Counted from the stretch's first letter, positions 10,358 through 22,064 are shown. The stretch: DNA of 64,000 bases from Prorocentrum cordatum (GCA_963575745.1 CAUYUJ010014357.1:288829-352828); one strand, 5' to 3'. Notes: generated by a model from the sequence alone, not told the origin. Numbers and translations: made by a program.

Positions 10358-10458
10358 GTCCGCGTGGATTTCTCGGATCGGCGTTGGACCCCCGTCAGGG
10401 GCGGCGCCTGAAGCGCCGCCAAAGGGGTCCAGCGCCGATCCCAGAAATCCACGCGGAC
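10358..10458. mobile_element. Hairpin (MITE-like) element with long inverted arms
   Basis: Nearly perfect 35-bp inverted arms (GTCCGCGTGGATTTCTCGGA at the left and its mirror image at the right) flank a GGGCGGCGCCTGAAGCGCCG loop that is itself palindromic. Weaker complementarity continues outward through ACTCGGA on both sides, so the fold may span 10335-10480. The diverged copy at 7528-7665 shows that it is a dispersed element and not a one-off palindrome. Confidence 0.65.
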
Positions 10459-10599
10459 CTCCGAGTTGTTCTATGTATGCAATCGGTCGTCCCCCTACTC
10501 CATGTCGTGGTTCTCGCCTCAACGCCTCACGTGCTCGTCCTGCACTCTTCCAGCCGTCGAGCGGGTGGAGGGCGTGGTGCCCTTTTCAACGTCCGCCCG

Positions 10600-10915
10600 C
10601 GTGCCTCGAGGCACGGCACGGGATGGCCTTCACTCCCTTCGAGCCACTCTGCGCGGAACTCCGAATCCCACCAGCCCGTTAGGGCGTGAATGGTTTACAA
10701 TAGGGGCCCGACCACAAGAAACCCTGAGGCCCCAAGACGTCCATGGATGTTTGGGGTGGGAACGTCACGCTTTCCATGGCAACGCCCTCGAAAACCACGA
10801 AATCCAGGGCACCCTGGAGGCAAGCAGGGTGTTTCTTGGCATGGGTCTCCACTGTAACCCCCTTCGGACCATCTGCGCTGTACTCTGAAACCCACCAGCC
10901 CGTTAGGGCGTGAAT
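10600..10915 (+). repeat. Two-copy tandem duplication, about 225-bp unit
   Basis: Segments ending at about 10690 and 10915 share TTCGAGCC/TTCGGACC, TCTGCGC and CACCAGCCCGTTAGGGCGTG. A third, partial copy of the ending (ATCAGACCTTTAGGGCGTGA) is at about 39860-39880. Confidence 0.55.
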
Positions 10916-11139
10916 AGTTCAGGCGCGTTCCGTTTCAAGCCCCCGTCTCCCCCCCTTCGGTGACGGGTACCCCCTCCTGCTGGACCTGGACGGGGCACCT
11001 CGCGAGGGCTTGGAGCGTCCAGGTGGATGTCGATCAAAGAAGGCGGGGGGGGGGGCTTGCGTACCCCCCCCCAGGAACCAAACTGGGCCCAAATACTAAC
11101 GTCGAGTCAATGATGTGCGCCTTCCTGCCGAGGCCGTCT

Positions 11140-11910
11140 AAACTGACCCCAAAAGGCGCCCAGGAGGCCCCAAGAGGCCCCAAAGAGGTCAAGAGACCCC
11201 CACGAGGCTTCACGAGCCCCCCCCCAAGCACCCAAGACGCTCCAAGAAGCCCCCGCGACCGCCAAGAGCCCCCCCAAGACGACGCCGCACGAGGCCTCCA
11301 AGAGGCTATCAAGAGAAGTTTGAAGAGCCATCGGGAGGCATCCAACCTGAGGCCTCAAGCCCCCCCCGAAGCACCCAAAGCGCTCCAAGAGGCCCCCGTG
11401 ACCGCCCCACGCCGCCGCACGAGGCCCCCAAGAAGCTAACAAAAGACATCTCAAGAACCATCGAGAGGTCCAGCATGACCTGAGATGGCCCCAGGGACCG
11501 TCCTGGAGCTATGCTGGGCGCCACCTGGGCCCTCTATGAGAACCCGGGGGCCGGCCCAAGAAACCAACAGCACTGAATCCCCGCTGGCTTCGCATGCTGT
11601 TGCAACTCTAGCCGCTTCGGACATAAGAGCGCTCAATGCGGCCCAAGAGGCTCACAACATCGCCTCAGGACGGCACAAGGCATTACAAGAAGGGCTTAGG
11701 GCTCCCCAAGACGGCCCCAAGAGCCGCCCAGACGGATCACACACTAATCGTCATTGCGCACCTATTTCCTCAATATGACCTTCGCTGTCGCCAGGAGGAC
11801 CCCTCGGATGAACCCAATAGGTCCCAAGAGACGCCTACGAGGCCCCCAGCAAGCCCCAACACTGCCCCAGGATCCCCGCGGACACCTAAAAGGGCCCCAA
11901 TCATTCCCTT
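11140..11910 (+). repeat. CCAAGAGGCC/CCAAGACGGCC degenerate short-repeat blocks
   Basis: Two blocks (11140-11460 and 11640-11910) of words such as GGCCCCAAGAGG and GCCTCCAAGA recurring every 10-14 bases, with intervening sequence differing. The C-rich strand is the plus strand, and the Pro/Lys/Arg frames over it are artefacts. Related blocks occur at 330-490, 18540-18625, 33430-33760, 34690-35230, 37390-37780, 42720-43230 and 62195-62560, and inverted at 25930-26165. Confidence 0.7.
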
Positions 11911-11984
11911 CGAGGGGCGTCCCAAGGGATCGCACGTTGCTTCTAGGAGGCCGTTCCTCCAAACACGGTGGCGGGTCTGGCCTA

Positions 11985-12295
11985 CGGCCACCAATACAAC
12001 TGTCGCCTGGGGCGTCCGTGTCGTGTCCCACCAGAAACCTCAAGCTACCCATGGATCGGAAGTGGGTGGAAACATGACGTAGGACGGCGTTTGAAGTAGA
12101 TTGGGTCTCCGTCCCAAGAGGAAGGGACGAACAAGGGGAAGCCACTCGATCATTGAATTAGGAAGGCGCCTAAAGTAGACCGAAACCTAGGAGTCCCAAA
12201 AAACATATTTTCAACGACCCATGGGTACAACCACCAATACAACTGTCGCCTGGAGCGTCCGTGGCATGTCTCACCAGAAGCCTCCAGCTGTGCAA
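11985..12295 (+). repeat. Duplicated segment, 241-bp offset
   Basis: ACCACCAATACAACTGTCGC-type sequence followed by CTGG-GCGTCCGTG-C-TGTC-CACCAGAA-CCTC occurs at about 11988 and again at about 12229. No coding role is recognised. 12296-12690 is lower in GC with short frames on both strands and no recognised domain. Confidence 0.6.
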
Positions 12296-12699
12296 CAGCT
12301 ACACGGACGGAGATCGGATCATTGTCAGATCGGGGCTCGTGCTTGAGACGTCCTAGGGCTTTTTGTTCATGGCCAGGCGCATAACATTGGAAACCACTTG
12401 CACGGAGAGAGGGCGGTTCTTTTCTGAGGAGGGGCTCTCGCTAAAATCATGGATGGCATCTCCATTTTGCATCGGGCGTCCGTCTGACGTGCAAAAGAAT
12501 GGGCAACCGTCTTGCAAGTGGCCACTTCCCGCAATGACGAACATCAGGCTTAGGGCTTGCGAGGAGAACATGTTAATCGGGCGGGCGTATCACAGAATCC
12601 TTGATGCGTCTCTAACTTACTCTGGACCTGTCATTCCTCCTCATCTTGATCTTCCTGCCTCTGCTGCTGGTCCTGCTCTAACGCCCGATGCCACAATTC

Positions 12700-12800
12700 T
12701 ATATATATATATATATATATGTAGGCCTCAGCACCCACCATGCACCCCCCTTTTCTCTTGGAAGATGCCAAGAAAAAAGGGGGGCGGGTGCGGTTGGAGT
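12700..12800. repeat. Short TA run and adjacent hairpin
   Basis: (TA)n at 12702-12720. Next to it is an imperfect inverted repeat: GCACCCACC/GCACCCCCCTTTT on the left pairs with AAAAAAGGGGGGCGGGTGC on the right, around a TTGGAAGATGCCAAG hairpin loop. Confidence 0.5.
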
Positions 12801-12829
12801 TTCGGGTGTCGCGTCGTGTTGTGGTGGTT

Positions 12830-13925
12830 GGATCTGGAGTACTTCTGTGTGTTGAAGACGGAGGGAGCCTGTTGAGTATCGGGTGTTGTGTTGGAGAAGG
12901 AGGCTGTGGAGTACTGGGTGTTGTGGTGGAGACGGAGGGAGTTGAGTAGAAGGTTATTTTCAAGTTCGGCTTGGGGAGGGAGCCTGTGGAGTATCGGGTG
13001 TTGTGTTGGAGAAGGAGGCTGTTGAGTACTGGGTTTTGTGTTGGAGACGCAGGGAGTTGAGTAGAAGGTTATTTTCAAGTTCGGCTTGGGGGAGGGAGCC
13101 TGTTGAGTATCTGGTGTTGTGTTGGAGAAGGAGGCTGTTGAGTACTGGGTTTTGTGTTGGAGACGCAGGGAGTCGAGCCAAAAAAAGTCTTCCAAAAAAG
13201 AGCGTCAAAATGGAGTCCGAAAATCGTGGGAATCATATATAAATTCATATATAACCATGGGAACGTAGAAGGTTATTTTCAAGTTCAGCTTGGGGAGGGA
13301 GCCTGTTGAGTATCGGGTGTTGTGTTGGAGAAGGAGGCTGTTGAGTACTGGGTGTTGTGTTGGAGACGGAGGGAGTTGAGTAGAAGGTTATTTTCAAGTT
13401 CGCTTGGGGAGGGAGCCTGTGGAGTATCGGGTGTTGTGTTGGAGAAGGAGGCTGTTGAGTACTGGGTGTTGTGTTGGAGACGGAGGGAGTTGAGTAGAAG
13501 GTTATTTTCAAGTTCAGCTTGGGGAGGGAGCCTGTTGAGTATCTGGTGTTGTGTTGGAGAAGGAGGCTGTTGAGTACTGGGTGTTGTGTTGGAGACGGAG
13601 GGTGTTGAGTAGAAGGTTATTTTCAAGTTCGGCTTGGGGAGGGAGCCTGTTGAGTATCTGGTGTTGTGTTGGAGAAGGAGGCTGTTGAATACTGGGTGTT
13701 GTGTTGGAGACGGAGGGAGTTGAGTAGAAGGTTATTTTCAAGTTCAGCTTGGGGAGGGAGCCTGTTGAGTATGGTGTGTTGTGTTGGAGAAGGAGGCTGT
13801 TGAGTACTGGGTGTTGTGTTGGAGACCCAAGGAGTTGAGCCCAAAAAGTCTTCCAACAAAGAGCGTCAGAATTGAGTCCGGAAATCGTAAGAATCATATC
13901 TAAATTCATATATAATCATGAGAAA
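12830..13925 (+). repeat. Tandem array of a 114-116-bp unit in two blocks
   Basis: The word GTAGAAGGTTATTTTCAAG recurs at about 12947, 13061, 13267, 13381, 13495, 13610 and 13726. Each unit also contains GGTGTTGTGTTGGAGAAGGA and GGAGACGGAGGGAGTTGAG. Both blocks end with the same 100-bp terminator-like sequence (AAAAAGTCTTCCAA...GAGCGTCA...ATAAATTCATATATAA) at 13170-13258 and 13835-13918, so the whole array-plus-tail has been duplicated. Frames reading LENNLLLNSLRLQ repeats on the minus strand shift phase where units are 115-116 bp and are not accepted as protein. Confidence 0.9.
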
Positions 13926-14179
13926 GGGGGGTTCTTGGTGGGTTCAGAGCGCTATATATAGAATTAGATACCATCTGAATGCTCTTTACCCTCTTCCCCC
14001 GAATATGACGTGCGCGGGATCCGCTCCCCTCCGTGTATTACAACGTACGCACAACATTTCAAACATGTGTCTCCTCCTGGCGAAGAACCCACTCCTTTCC
14101 GCTCGCGCGAAAAACTACCAACAAGACCGTTCACTGCACCCGGATTCGTTAGGGCGCTCCGCAAATACCCCTGCTACTG

Positions 14180-14425
14180 GAGCATTCGGAGGATTCCCCG
14201 ATGGGGCCACGAAGCGCGTGAGGGCGTGCCAACATGGGAACGAGTACGCATGCGGGCCCTGCCACTGTGGCCTTCGGTGGAACTCCCTATGGGGCCACGA
14301 AGCGCGTGAGGGGTGTGCCAAACTACACCCGAGTAAGCAGGCAAGCCCTGCCACCCACTGGGGCCTTCGGCGGAGCTCCCTATGGGGCCACGAAACGTGT
14401 GAAGGGTGTGCCGCAGTGAGAATGA
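14180..14425 (+). repeat. Three-copy tandem repeat, about 85-bp unit
   Basis: Each copy carries GGGGCCACGAAGCGCGTGAG or a close variant, preceded by CATTCGGAGGATTCC / CCTTCGGTGGAACTCC / CCTTCGGCGGAGCTCC. A related single copy (AGGCCACGGAACGTGCGAGG) is inside the giant foldback at about 27195. 13926-14180 holds no supported gene. Confidence 0.7.
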
Positions 14426-14467
14426 TGATGGTAATAACGAGTATGAAGATGGGTGGTGCTAAAAACG

Positions 14468-14584
<117 letters not shown>

Positions 14585-14624
14585 GTGAAGACGACGATGC
14601 TGAAGACAAGGTTGCGGAGGACGA

Positions 14625-15690
14625 GGCGGAGGGAAGGAGAAGGAGGCGGTGGGGGAGGGAGGAGGCTTCTTAGAAGGAGGCTGTTTCGTAGAGGGCGCCG
14701 ACCCTACGTCTACAGACAAGGCCCGCGCCCCGTCTACGAAACCGTGGAGATGTGGAGACGTCTTCCGGCCAGGAACCTCCGCCATGAAGCAGGCGGGTGC
14801 AGGGCGCCACCTGCAAATTCAAAACTAGGACCCCACACACAGGGGGGTTGGGAGCAAATCTGGTCTTTCTCGGTCCTTCGACGTTGTGCTGTGGATCCGA
14901 GTCCTTCCTCATCGTTGTCACCCCCCCTCCTTTCCCCTCCTCTGCCTTCTCCTGGTACTCCTGCTCCTCCCGCTCCAACTCCTGCTGCTGATGCTGCTCG
15001 TCCTTGTCCTCCTCCTTCAAAATTAAAATATCCTTTTCCTCATGCTCATCCGCCACATCCTCTTCCAATGCACGCGGCTCCCTGTTTCCGATTGCGATTA
15101 ACACGATAGGGGCCCCCTTGAAACTCCAGGTCCCACCATGACGCGCGTCGGCGGATAAAAAATATACCAGGTCAATGTGAAGGGATGGATGGGCGGGATC
15201 GGCTGTCATATACATGGCGCGACCGCACCTAGCTCGTCTTTGCGGACAAGCAGACTAGCGATTCAACGATCCGTCCATTCAACTATACCGGGCAACGACA
15301 GAGGGTTGGAAGCTGGCTGAAATCACAACACCATCCGGCCTGCGAACCGCAGCCCCTGACCCAGACCGAAGCTTGGAAGCGCTCCCCGCTCTCCTCCATG
15401 AGGCCGCTCTTCCGCGGCCTCCGAGCCGCAGCTTGTCTTCCTCCCCCCTCGTCCCTGTCGTCATCCTCGTCTTGCTCCCCCCTCGCCCCCTCTCAACCCT
15501 CGTCCACGTCCTCGTCCTCGTCCTGCTCCCCCTCCCCCTCCCGCTCCCGATGGCAGCTCCTGCCCTCCCTCGCCCAGGAGCCTATTCCCTGCACTGCCCC
15601 TCCCCGACGCGCGGGAACCCACACGGCAGGGTGCTCTGTCGCACGGGGAGGCGGTGCAAGACACTGGCCTTGCATTGCATCTCTCACCCG
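14625..15690. other. No supported gene
   Basis: Includes a TTCTTAGAAGGAGGC segment with a distant inverted-repeat relative at 44440-44545, a TCATATAcatggcgcgaccgCACCT segment resembling 51080-51105, and C/T-rich tracts at 14920-15010 and 15430-15560. Open frames here lack domains. Confidence 0.5.
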
Positions 15691-15694
15691 TCGC

Positions 15695-15785
15695 GCACCG
15701 ATCCGTGTCGAATCTGTGTCGAATCCGCGTGGAATCCGTGTGGAATCCGTGCCGAATTCACGTCGACTCCGCGTCAAACCCACGT
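15695..15785 (+). repeat. 11-12-bp degenerate tandem repeat
   Basis: Units of the form GTGTCGAATCC / GTGGAATCC repeat about eight times with drift. Confidence 0.75.
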
Positions 15786-15859
15786 CGGAGTACAACCTTG
15801 GACTGCCATCTACAGGACAGGGAAGGTCCCCCGAAGATGCAAAACCCACTGGCCCTGCA

Positions 15860-15937
15860 GCAGCGGTTGCCGAACGCCCGGCCGGCCCATCTTCGGCACG
15901 GAGGCCGCGTAGTCCTCGCAAGTGCTGCCGTCGACGT
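15860..15937 (-). other. Possible cysteine-module exon start
   Basis: An acceptor-like GACGGTCTTCAG is followed by a frame reading VDGSTCEDYAAS, which resembles the opening of a ShKT-type module. A GTGCCG donor could follow. Only one cysteine is present and both exon limits are uncertain. Confidence 0.25.
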
Positions 15938-16324
15938 CTGAAGACCGTCTTATAGCTGCCAGGGGCGAGGCCGCCCCCATGCCCTCCCTCCGACGAGTCG
16001 GCGGCGCGGGCCCCCCTGGAGAGCCCTGCGACATCCGGCGGGCAAGAGCTGTGTCCATGTCAACTGAAACTTGGGAGTGTTGGTCCCCCTTCCCCCGAAA
16101 CCCGAGTCGCACTGGATATGGATGAACATCGGGCCCCCGGAGGCCATGTTTATCCATGTCCAGTGCGCCTCGGCCTTGCGGCGCACCGTCCAAGGAAATC
16201 CCAGACGCACTGGATATGGACATGAGTATTGCCCGCATGCGACAACGCTAAGATCGGTATCACATCACTTCGGGAAAAAAAAAACCGAAGACCTTTGAGA
16301 ACCGGCGACTCTGGAAAATGTGTC

Positions 16325-16425
16325 GAGCGCCGCTACCGTTACAGAGCAATCCAGAACGCTCTGAGAGCGGTCTGGAACGCTCTGGAACGCTCTGGGACAA
16401 CTTATCCTGATGCTAGGCATACCTG
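16325..16425 (+). repeat. GGAACGCTCTGG repeat, relative of 44.0-kb element
   Basis: CCAGAACGCTCTG, GGTCTGGAACGC and CTCTGGAACGC recur at 10-12-bp intervals and end in ACTTATCCTGAT. The 44.0-kb copy ends in GTTATCCCGATC. Confidence 0.5.
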
Positions 16426-16699
16426 AAGCCCCTGAGCTGATGGTCCACGTGCTTGGGTAGCACCGTTGACAGCGGACAAACCTGCTGCGAAAAGGCGTGG
16501 GTGTTCCGAACAAGACGGGCCGCGCCGGGTTGCCATTGGAAGCTGGGACTTGTTTTGTTGTTTCGTGGATAGTTCATATGATTCGCCTGCGCCCTTCCTC
16601 TTCGGTGGTCCATTCTATCATCCCACTGCCCAGAATGTTCCCCAACCATTGCTTGCGCTTAACTATGTGTTACTTGCTTCCCTAGAGATTTGGGTGGGC

Positions 16700-16885
16700 C
16701 CGACGAGAATATTCAACGCTGCTGCCCGTTGCCGCCGTGAGCACTGGGTCTGTCTTGCGAGGTGTCGCCACGCTGCCGCCCGTTACCGCCTCATTGCCGC
16801 CTCGTGCGCTGGGTCGGTCTGGCGAGTTTTCGCCACGTTGCCGCCTGTTGCCGCCTCGTGCGCTGGGAGGGTCTAAGAACGTTCA
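16700..16885 (+). repeat. Two-and-a-half-copy tandem repeat, 60-70-bp unit
   Basis: GCTGGGTCGGTCTGGCGAG, TTTCGCCACGTTGCCGCC and TTGCCGCCTCGTGCG recur in order. 16886-17540 is without a supported gene: it is mixed sequence with a short AACAAAG-rich purine tract near 17240-17300. Confidence 0.65.
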
Positions 16886-17535
16886 TTGCCGCCTCTAGCT
16901 TGCATCGCGTATACTGCGCCGCATAGCTTACTCTACATAGTTGTTTGTGTTTAGTTGTTTCACCTCAAACGCTCACCAGCTTCAATCATGGCGCCGATAC
17001 AGAACGGCTAAAAATATGGTTAAGGAAATTAATCCGCCGCTCGATTAGATTGAATCCGCTTCCCGTCATGGGGGCTATGCCAACTCTCATTGAAGCGCGC
17101 ACGGAAAAAGGCTCGAAACGGTCTGAGGCTCAATCGCAAGAGGCACGTAAAGCAGCCTGCGACATTGAAAGGGTGACCTCGGAGCGAAGCCTGGCGCCCG
17201 CTGCGGATTACCCTACAGCTTCCACGCCGATCCCGGGGAAGAGGGACGAGGAGAGACGAAGAAAAAGAACAGAGAGAACGAAGAAAAAATAACAACAACA
17301 TAAACGGGTGAAATCCGCCAGCCCCCCTGTGGGGCCACCATGCTGTAAGGGTAGGGTTTGCTGCTCCCTGCGTCAGTTCCAGTTTCCAGTTTCCACTGTT
17401 ACAGTTCTGCTTCTTTCTGCTTTCTGTTCCTTGTTGATGGACCGCCCGGGGGGGGGTGAGCCCAGAAGGAACCCAGTTACCACGCCCGAGTCGCGTGCTC
17501 TGAATTCCCGGGGGGGGCGTGGGACACGACGTGGG

Positions 17536-17540
<5 letters not shown>

Positions 17541-17581
<41 letters not shown>
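17541..17581. repeat. (TA)n microsatellite
   Basis: About 20 TA units, directly abutting the 42-bp tandem array. Confidence 0.95.
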
Positions 17582-17585
<4 letters not shown>

Positions 17586-17912
17586 ATCGCACCCCCGGAG
17601 CCATAAACCTTCGTAAAATACGCGATGCTTGCGTCCTCGAGGCAACAAGCGCTCGTACATCACGCGATATTCGCGTCCCCGAATCCATGAAACCGAATAA
17701 ATTACTAGATATTCGCGTCTCCGAACCAATAAACCTGCGTCAATGATGCAAAATCTGCGACCCCGAAGCCATAAACCTTCGTACAGTACACAATATTCGC
17801 GTCTCCGAAACCAAAAACCTGCGTAACTGACGCCATATTTGCAACCCCAGAGCCATAAACCCTCGTAAATTACGCAAGACGCGCGTATCCGAAGCCATAC
17901 CTTCGAAATACA
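17582..17912 (+). repeat. Degenerate 42-43-bp tandem array
   Basis: About eight diverged copies of a unit with CCATAAACCTTCGTA, a TACGCGATATT-like middle and CGCGTCTCCGAA. Starts recur near 17600, 17644, 17684, 17726, 17770, 17813, 17852 and 17896. 17913-18540 has no supported gene. Confidence 0.75.
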
Positions 17913-18764
17913 ACACCAATATCATCAGAATCTCAACTTGTCTTGCCGATGACTCATCGTCTTCGCGTGAATTCCCGACGCTGCTTCACGGCGGCGCCAA
18001 GGCCTATGATTTCGCTCTTGTATTGCTCATTATCCGAGAGAGGGGGCCGGCGGCAGGGGGCAAAACCCTTACGGATTAACAGACCATACTGCGACAGGAA
18101 AGGACAACAACGTACGCACGAGTCTTAGCTAGGACCGAGCGATTTTCGAACGGAAGCTTGTTCAGTGGTGGGACATAGCTTACACAACATGACTTGCACC
18201 TCATCGCTCCCGCATCCAGTGCAGTAGCCTACTTACTGTTTGGGGTCCAGGCTGGAGCTGACATGCTCTGAACATTCATCTTCGATGGGGGCACCAGTGA
18301 ATCCGCCGATCCGGCGCGTGAGCTTCAGAAGGGCCTAAACGACAGCCTATCACCTGAGCCTCAGCTCTGCTCGGTGGGGCGGGGCCCAGGGTGGCGACGC
18401 CTGCGCTCAGCCCCGTGCTCCGCTTGATGGGCGGGGCTGGGACACTCAAGAACCAGCAGAGCTCCCGCCCCGGAGGCCAGAGGGCCCCAGCTGGCCGCCA
18501 GATATCCCCCAGAGGGCTCAAGATGCTCACGCGATGGCCCACGATACCCTCAAGATTGGCCCACAGCGCCCAAAAAGGCCTCCAAGACGGCCTCCGAGGC
18601 CTCCAAGAGGTCCTCTAGGAAGGTCCGAATAGGCTCAAAATGTTGACTTTCTAAACTGGCTTGATTTAGGGCGGGGTTTTCAGACTCAACCGACTCAACC
18701 TGTTTTTGCATCATCGTCATCATCATCGACATCATCGTCGTCATGATATTCATCATCGTCCGCC

Positions 18765-18985
18765 CTGGGCCGACGACGATTGTAATGATGGTGGTTATCA
18801 AATCGTAGTGCTGATGGTGGTGGCGATGGTGATGGTGATGATGGTGGTGCTCATCACATCCAGAATCACCATCATCACCATCACCATCATCACCACCACA
18901 ACCGCCCTCACCATACCATCATCACCATCTCCATCATCATCATAATCATCAGCAGCATCATCATCACCATCCATAACATCAACAT
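18765..18985 (+). repeat. Foldback end module, left copy
   Basis: Starts at GCCGACGACGATTGTAATGA and runs through GGTGGCGATGGTGATGG and ATCACATCCAGAATCACC into a CATCAC microsatellite ending at ATGTTCCAGTATGTTAGAGC. Homologous to 22680-22922 (same orientation) and 33106-33345 (inverted). The short word CTCAACCGACTCAACC lies just outside in the plus orientation at both ends of the element, which breaks the otherwise inverted symmetry. Confidence 0.85.
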
Positions 18986-18989
18986 GTTC

Positions 18990-21900
18990 CAGTATGTTAG
19001 AGCTCCGTGGGAGCTCTAACATGGCTTGTTCGAGCTCCTACGGAACTCCAACATGGTATGTTAGAGCTCCGTGGGAGCTCTAACATGGCTTGTTAGAGCT
19101 CCAGCGGAGCTCTAACATAGCATGTTCGAGTATGTTAGAGTTCCCTGGGAGTTCTAACATGGTATGTTAGAGCTCCGTGGGAGCTCTAACATGGCTTGTT
19201 AGAGCTCCAACGGAGCTCTAACATAGCATGTTCCAGTATGTTAGAGCTCCCTGGAAGGTCTAACATGGCTTGTTAGAGCTTCCAACGGAGCTCTAACATA
19301 GCACAATCGAGTATGTTAGAGCTCCCTGGGAGGTCTAACATGCTACGTTCGACCTCCCATGTTAGAGCTCCCTTGGAGCTCTAACATACCGAGCTCCAAC
19401 GGAGCTTTAACAAATCATGTTAGAGCCCCGTGGGAGCTCCCTGGGAGCTCTAACATGGTATGTTCGAGCTCCGTGGGAGCTCTAACATGGTATGTTAGAG
19501 CTCCCTGGGAGCTCTAACATGGTATGTTAGAGCTCCGTGGGAGCTCCAACATGGCTTGTTAGAGCTCCAACGGAGCTCTAACATAGCATGTTCCAGTATG
19601 TTAGAGCTCCCTGGGAGAAATAACATGGTATGTTAGAGCTCCGTGGGAGCTCTAACATGGCTTGTTAGAGCTCCAGCGGAGCTCTAACATAGCATGTTCG
19701 AGTATGTTAGAGCTCCCACGGAACTCCAACATGGTATGATAGAGCTCCCTGGGAGCTCTAACATGGTACGTTAGAGCTCCAACGGAGCTCTAACATAGCA
19801 TGTCTCAGTATGTTAGAGCTCCCTGGGAGCTCTAACATGGCATGTTAGAGCTCCAACGGAGCTCTAACATGGCTTGTTAGAGCTCCAACGGAGCTCTAAC
19901 ATAGCATGTTCCAGTATGTTAGAGCTCCCTGGGAGCTCGAACATGGTATGTTAGAGCTCCCTGGGGGCTCTAACATGGCTTGTTAGAGCTCCAACGGAGC
20001 TCTAACATAGCATGTTCGAGTATGTTAGAGCTCCCTGGGAGCTCTAACATGCTATGTTCGAGCTCCCATGTCAGAGCTCCTGGGAGCTCTAAAATACCGA
20101 GCTCCAGCGGCGCTTGAACATAGCATTTTAGAGCTCAGTGGGAGCTCCCTGGAAGCTCTAACATTGTATGTTAGAGCCCCGGGGGAGCTCTAACATGGCT
20201 TGTTAGAGCTCAAACGGAGCTCTAACATAGCATGTTCGAGTATGTTAGAGCTCCCTGGGAGCTCTAACGTGCTATGTTAGAGCTCCGTGGGAGCTCTAAC
20301 ATGGCTTGTTCGAGCTCCAACGGAACTCTAACATAGACTGTCGAGTATGTTAGAGCTCCCACGGAGCTCTAACATACCATATTAGAGCTCCCATGTTAGA
20401 GCTCTCTGGGATCTCTGAAATACCGAGCTCCAGCGGAGCTCTAACATAGCATGTTAGAGCTCAGTGGAGCTCCCTGGGAGCTCTAACATGGTATGTTAGA
20501 GCTCCAAAGGAGCCTAACAAGTGTTAGAGCTCCCACGGGAGACTAGAGCTCCCTTGGAGCTCTAACATGTATGTTAGAGCTCCGTGGGAGCTCTAACATG
20601 GCACGTTAGAGCTCCAGGGAGCTCTAACATAGCATGTTCCAGTATGTTAGAGCTCCCTGGGAGCTCTAACATGGTATGTTAGAGCTCCGTGGGAGCTCTA
20701 ACATGGCTTGTTAGAGCTCCAACGGAGCTCTAACATAGCATGTTCGAGTATGTTAGAGCTCCCTGGGAGCTCTAACATGCTATGTTAGAGCTCCCATGTT
20801 AGAGCTCCCTGGGAGCTCTAACATACCGAGCTCCAACGGAGCTTTAACATATCATGTTAGAGCTCCGTGGGAGCTCCCTGGGAGCTCTAACATGGTATGT
20901 TAGAGCTCCGTGGGAGATCTAACATGGCTTGTTCGAGCTCCAACGGAACTCTAACATAGCATGTTCGGATGTGTTGGAGCTCCCTGGGAGCACTATGGAG
21001 CACTAACGTGGTATGTTAGAGCTCCGTGGGAGCTCTAACATGGCTTGTCAGAGCTGCAGCGGAGCTCTAACATAGCATGTTCGAGTATGTTAGAGCTCCC
21101 TGGGAAGCTCTAACATGATATGTTAGAGCTCCGTGGGAGCTCTAACATGGCATGTTAGAGCTCCAGCGGAGCTCTAGCATAGCAGGTTCCAGTGTGTTAG
21201 AGCTCCCTGGGGGCTCTAACATGGCATGGTAGAGCTCCAATGGAGCTCTGACATGGCTTGGAGCTCTAACATGGCATGTTCCAGTATGTTAGAGCTCCCT
21301 GGGAGCTCTAACGTGCTATATTAGAGCTCCCATGTTAGAGCTCCCTGGGAGCTCTAAAATACCGAGCTCCAGCGGAGCTCTAACATAGCATGTTAGAGCT
21401 CAGGGGGGCCCCCCTGGGAGCTCCAACGTGGTATGTTAGAGCTCCAACGGGGCTCTAACATAGCACGTTCGAGTATGTTAGAGCCCCCAGGGAGCTCTAA
21501 CATGGTATGTTAGAGCTCCGTGGGAGCTCTAACATGGCATGTTAGAGCTCCAACGGAGCTCTAACATAACATGTTCCAAAATGTTAGAGCTCCCTGGGAG
21601 CTCTAACATGGCATGTTAGAGCTCCGCGGGGGCTCTAACATGGCTTGTTAGAGCTCCAGCGGGGATCTAACATAGCATGCTAGAGCCCCCAGGGAGCTCT
21701 AACATACTCTAACTTGCTGAGTTAGAGCCCCGTGGGAGCTCTAACATAGCACGTTAGAGCTCCCATGGGAGCTCTAACATACTCAAACTTGCTATGTTAG
21801 AGCCCCCATGTGAGCTCTAACATAGCATGTTAGAGCTCCCACGGAGCTCTAACATACGACGCTAGAGCCCCCAGGAGCTCTAACATAATATAACATGCAT

Positions 21901-22060
21901 GGTAGAGCTCCATTGGAGCTCTTACATGCGATGTTAGAGTCCCAGGAAGCTCCTAACATGTCCATGTTAGAGCCCCACACGGTGCCTAACATGCCATGTT
22001 AGAGACCACCAGGGAGCTCTAACATTACCCTAAACTTGCTATGTTAGTGCTCCCTGGGGC
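18990..22060. repeat. GAGCTC palindrome array 1
   Basis: Nearly 90 copies of GTTAGAGCTCC-nnn-GGAGCTCTAAC spaced every 32-43 bp. Three loop types, CTG, GTG and AAC, alternate in an A-B-C order of about 108 bp. The spacers are ATGGTATG after A, ATGGCTT after B and ATAGCATGTTCGAGTATG after C. A composite word (CATGTTAGAGCTCCCTGG...ACATACCGAGCTCC) recurs about every 500-700 bp. The last 350 bp switch to a different spacer (ACTCTAACTTGCTATG). Every arm carries a SacI site. No gene is present. Confidence 0.95.
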
Positions 22061-22064
22061 TCTA

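Noticed and set aside
13245-13909. Repeat protein LENNLLLNSLRLQ... on the minus strand
   Set aside because: Unit lengths of 114-116 bp shift the frame between copies, so no single protein can be read.
14697-14815. Possible minus-strand exon after TTTTGAATTTGCAG
   Set aside because: No frame is cysteine-rich or domain-like, and the segment overlaps a relative of the 44.4-kb inverted-repeat element.
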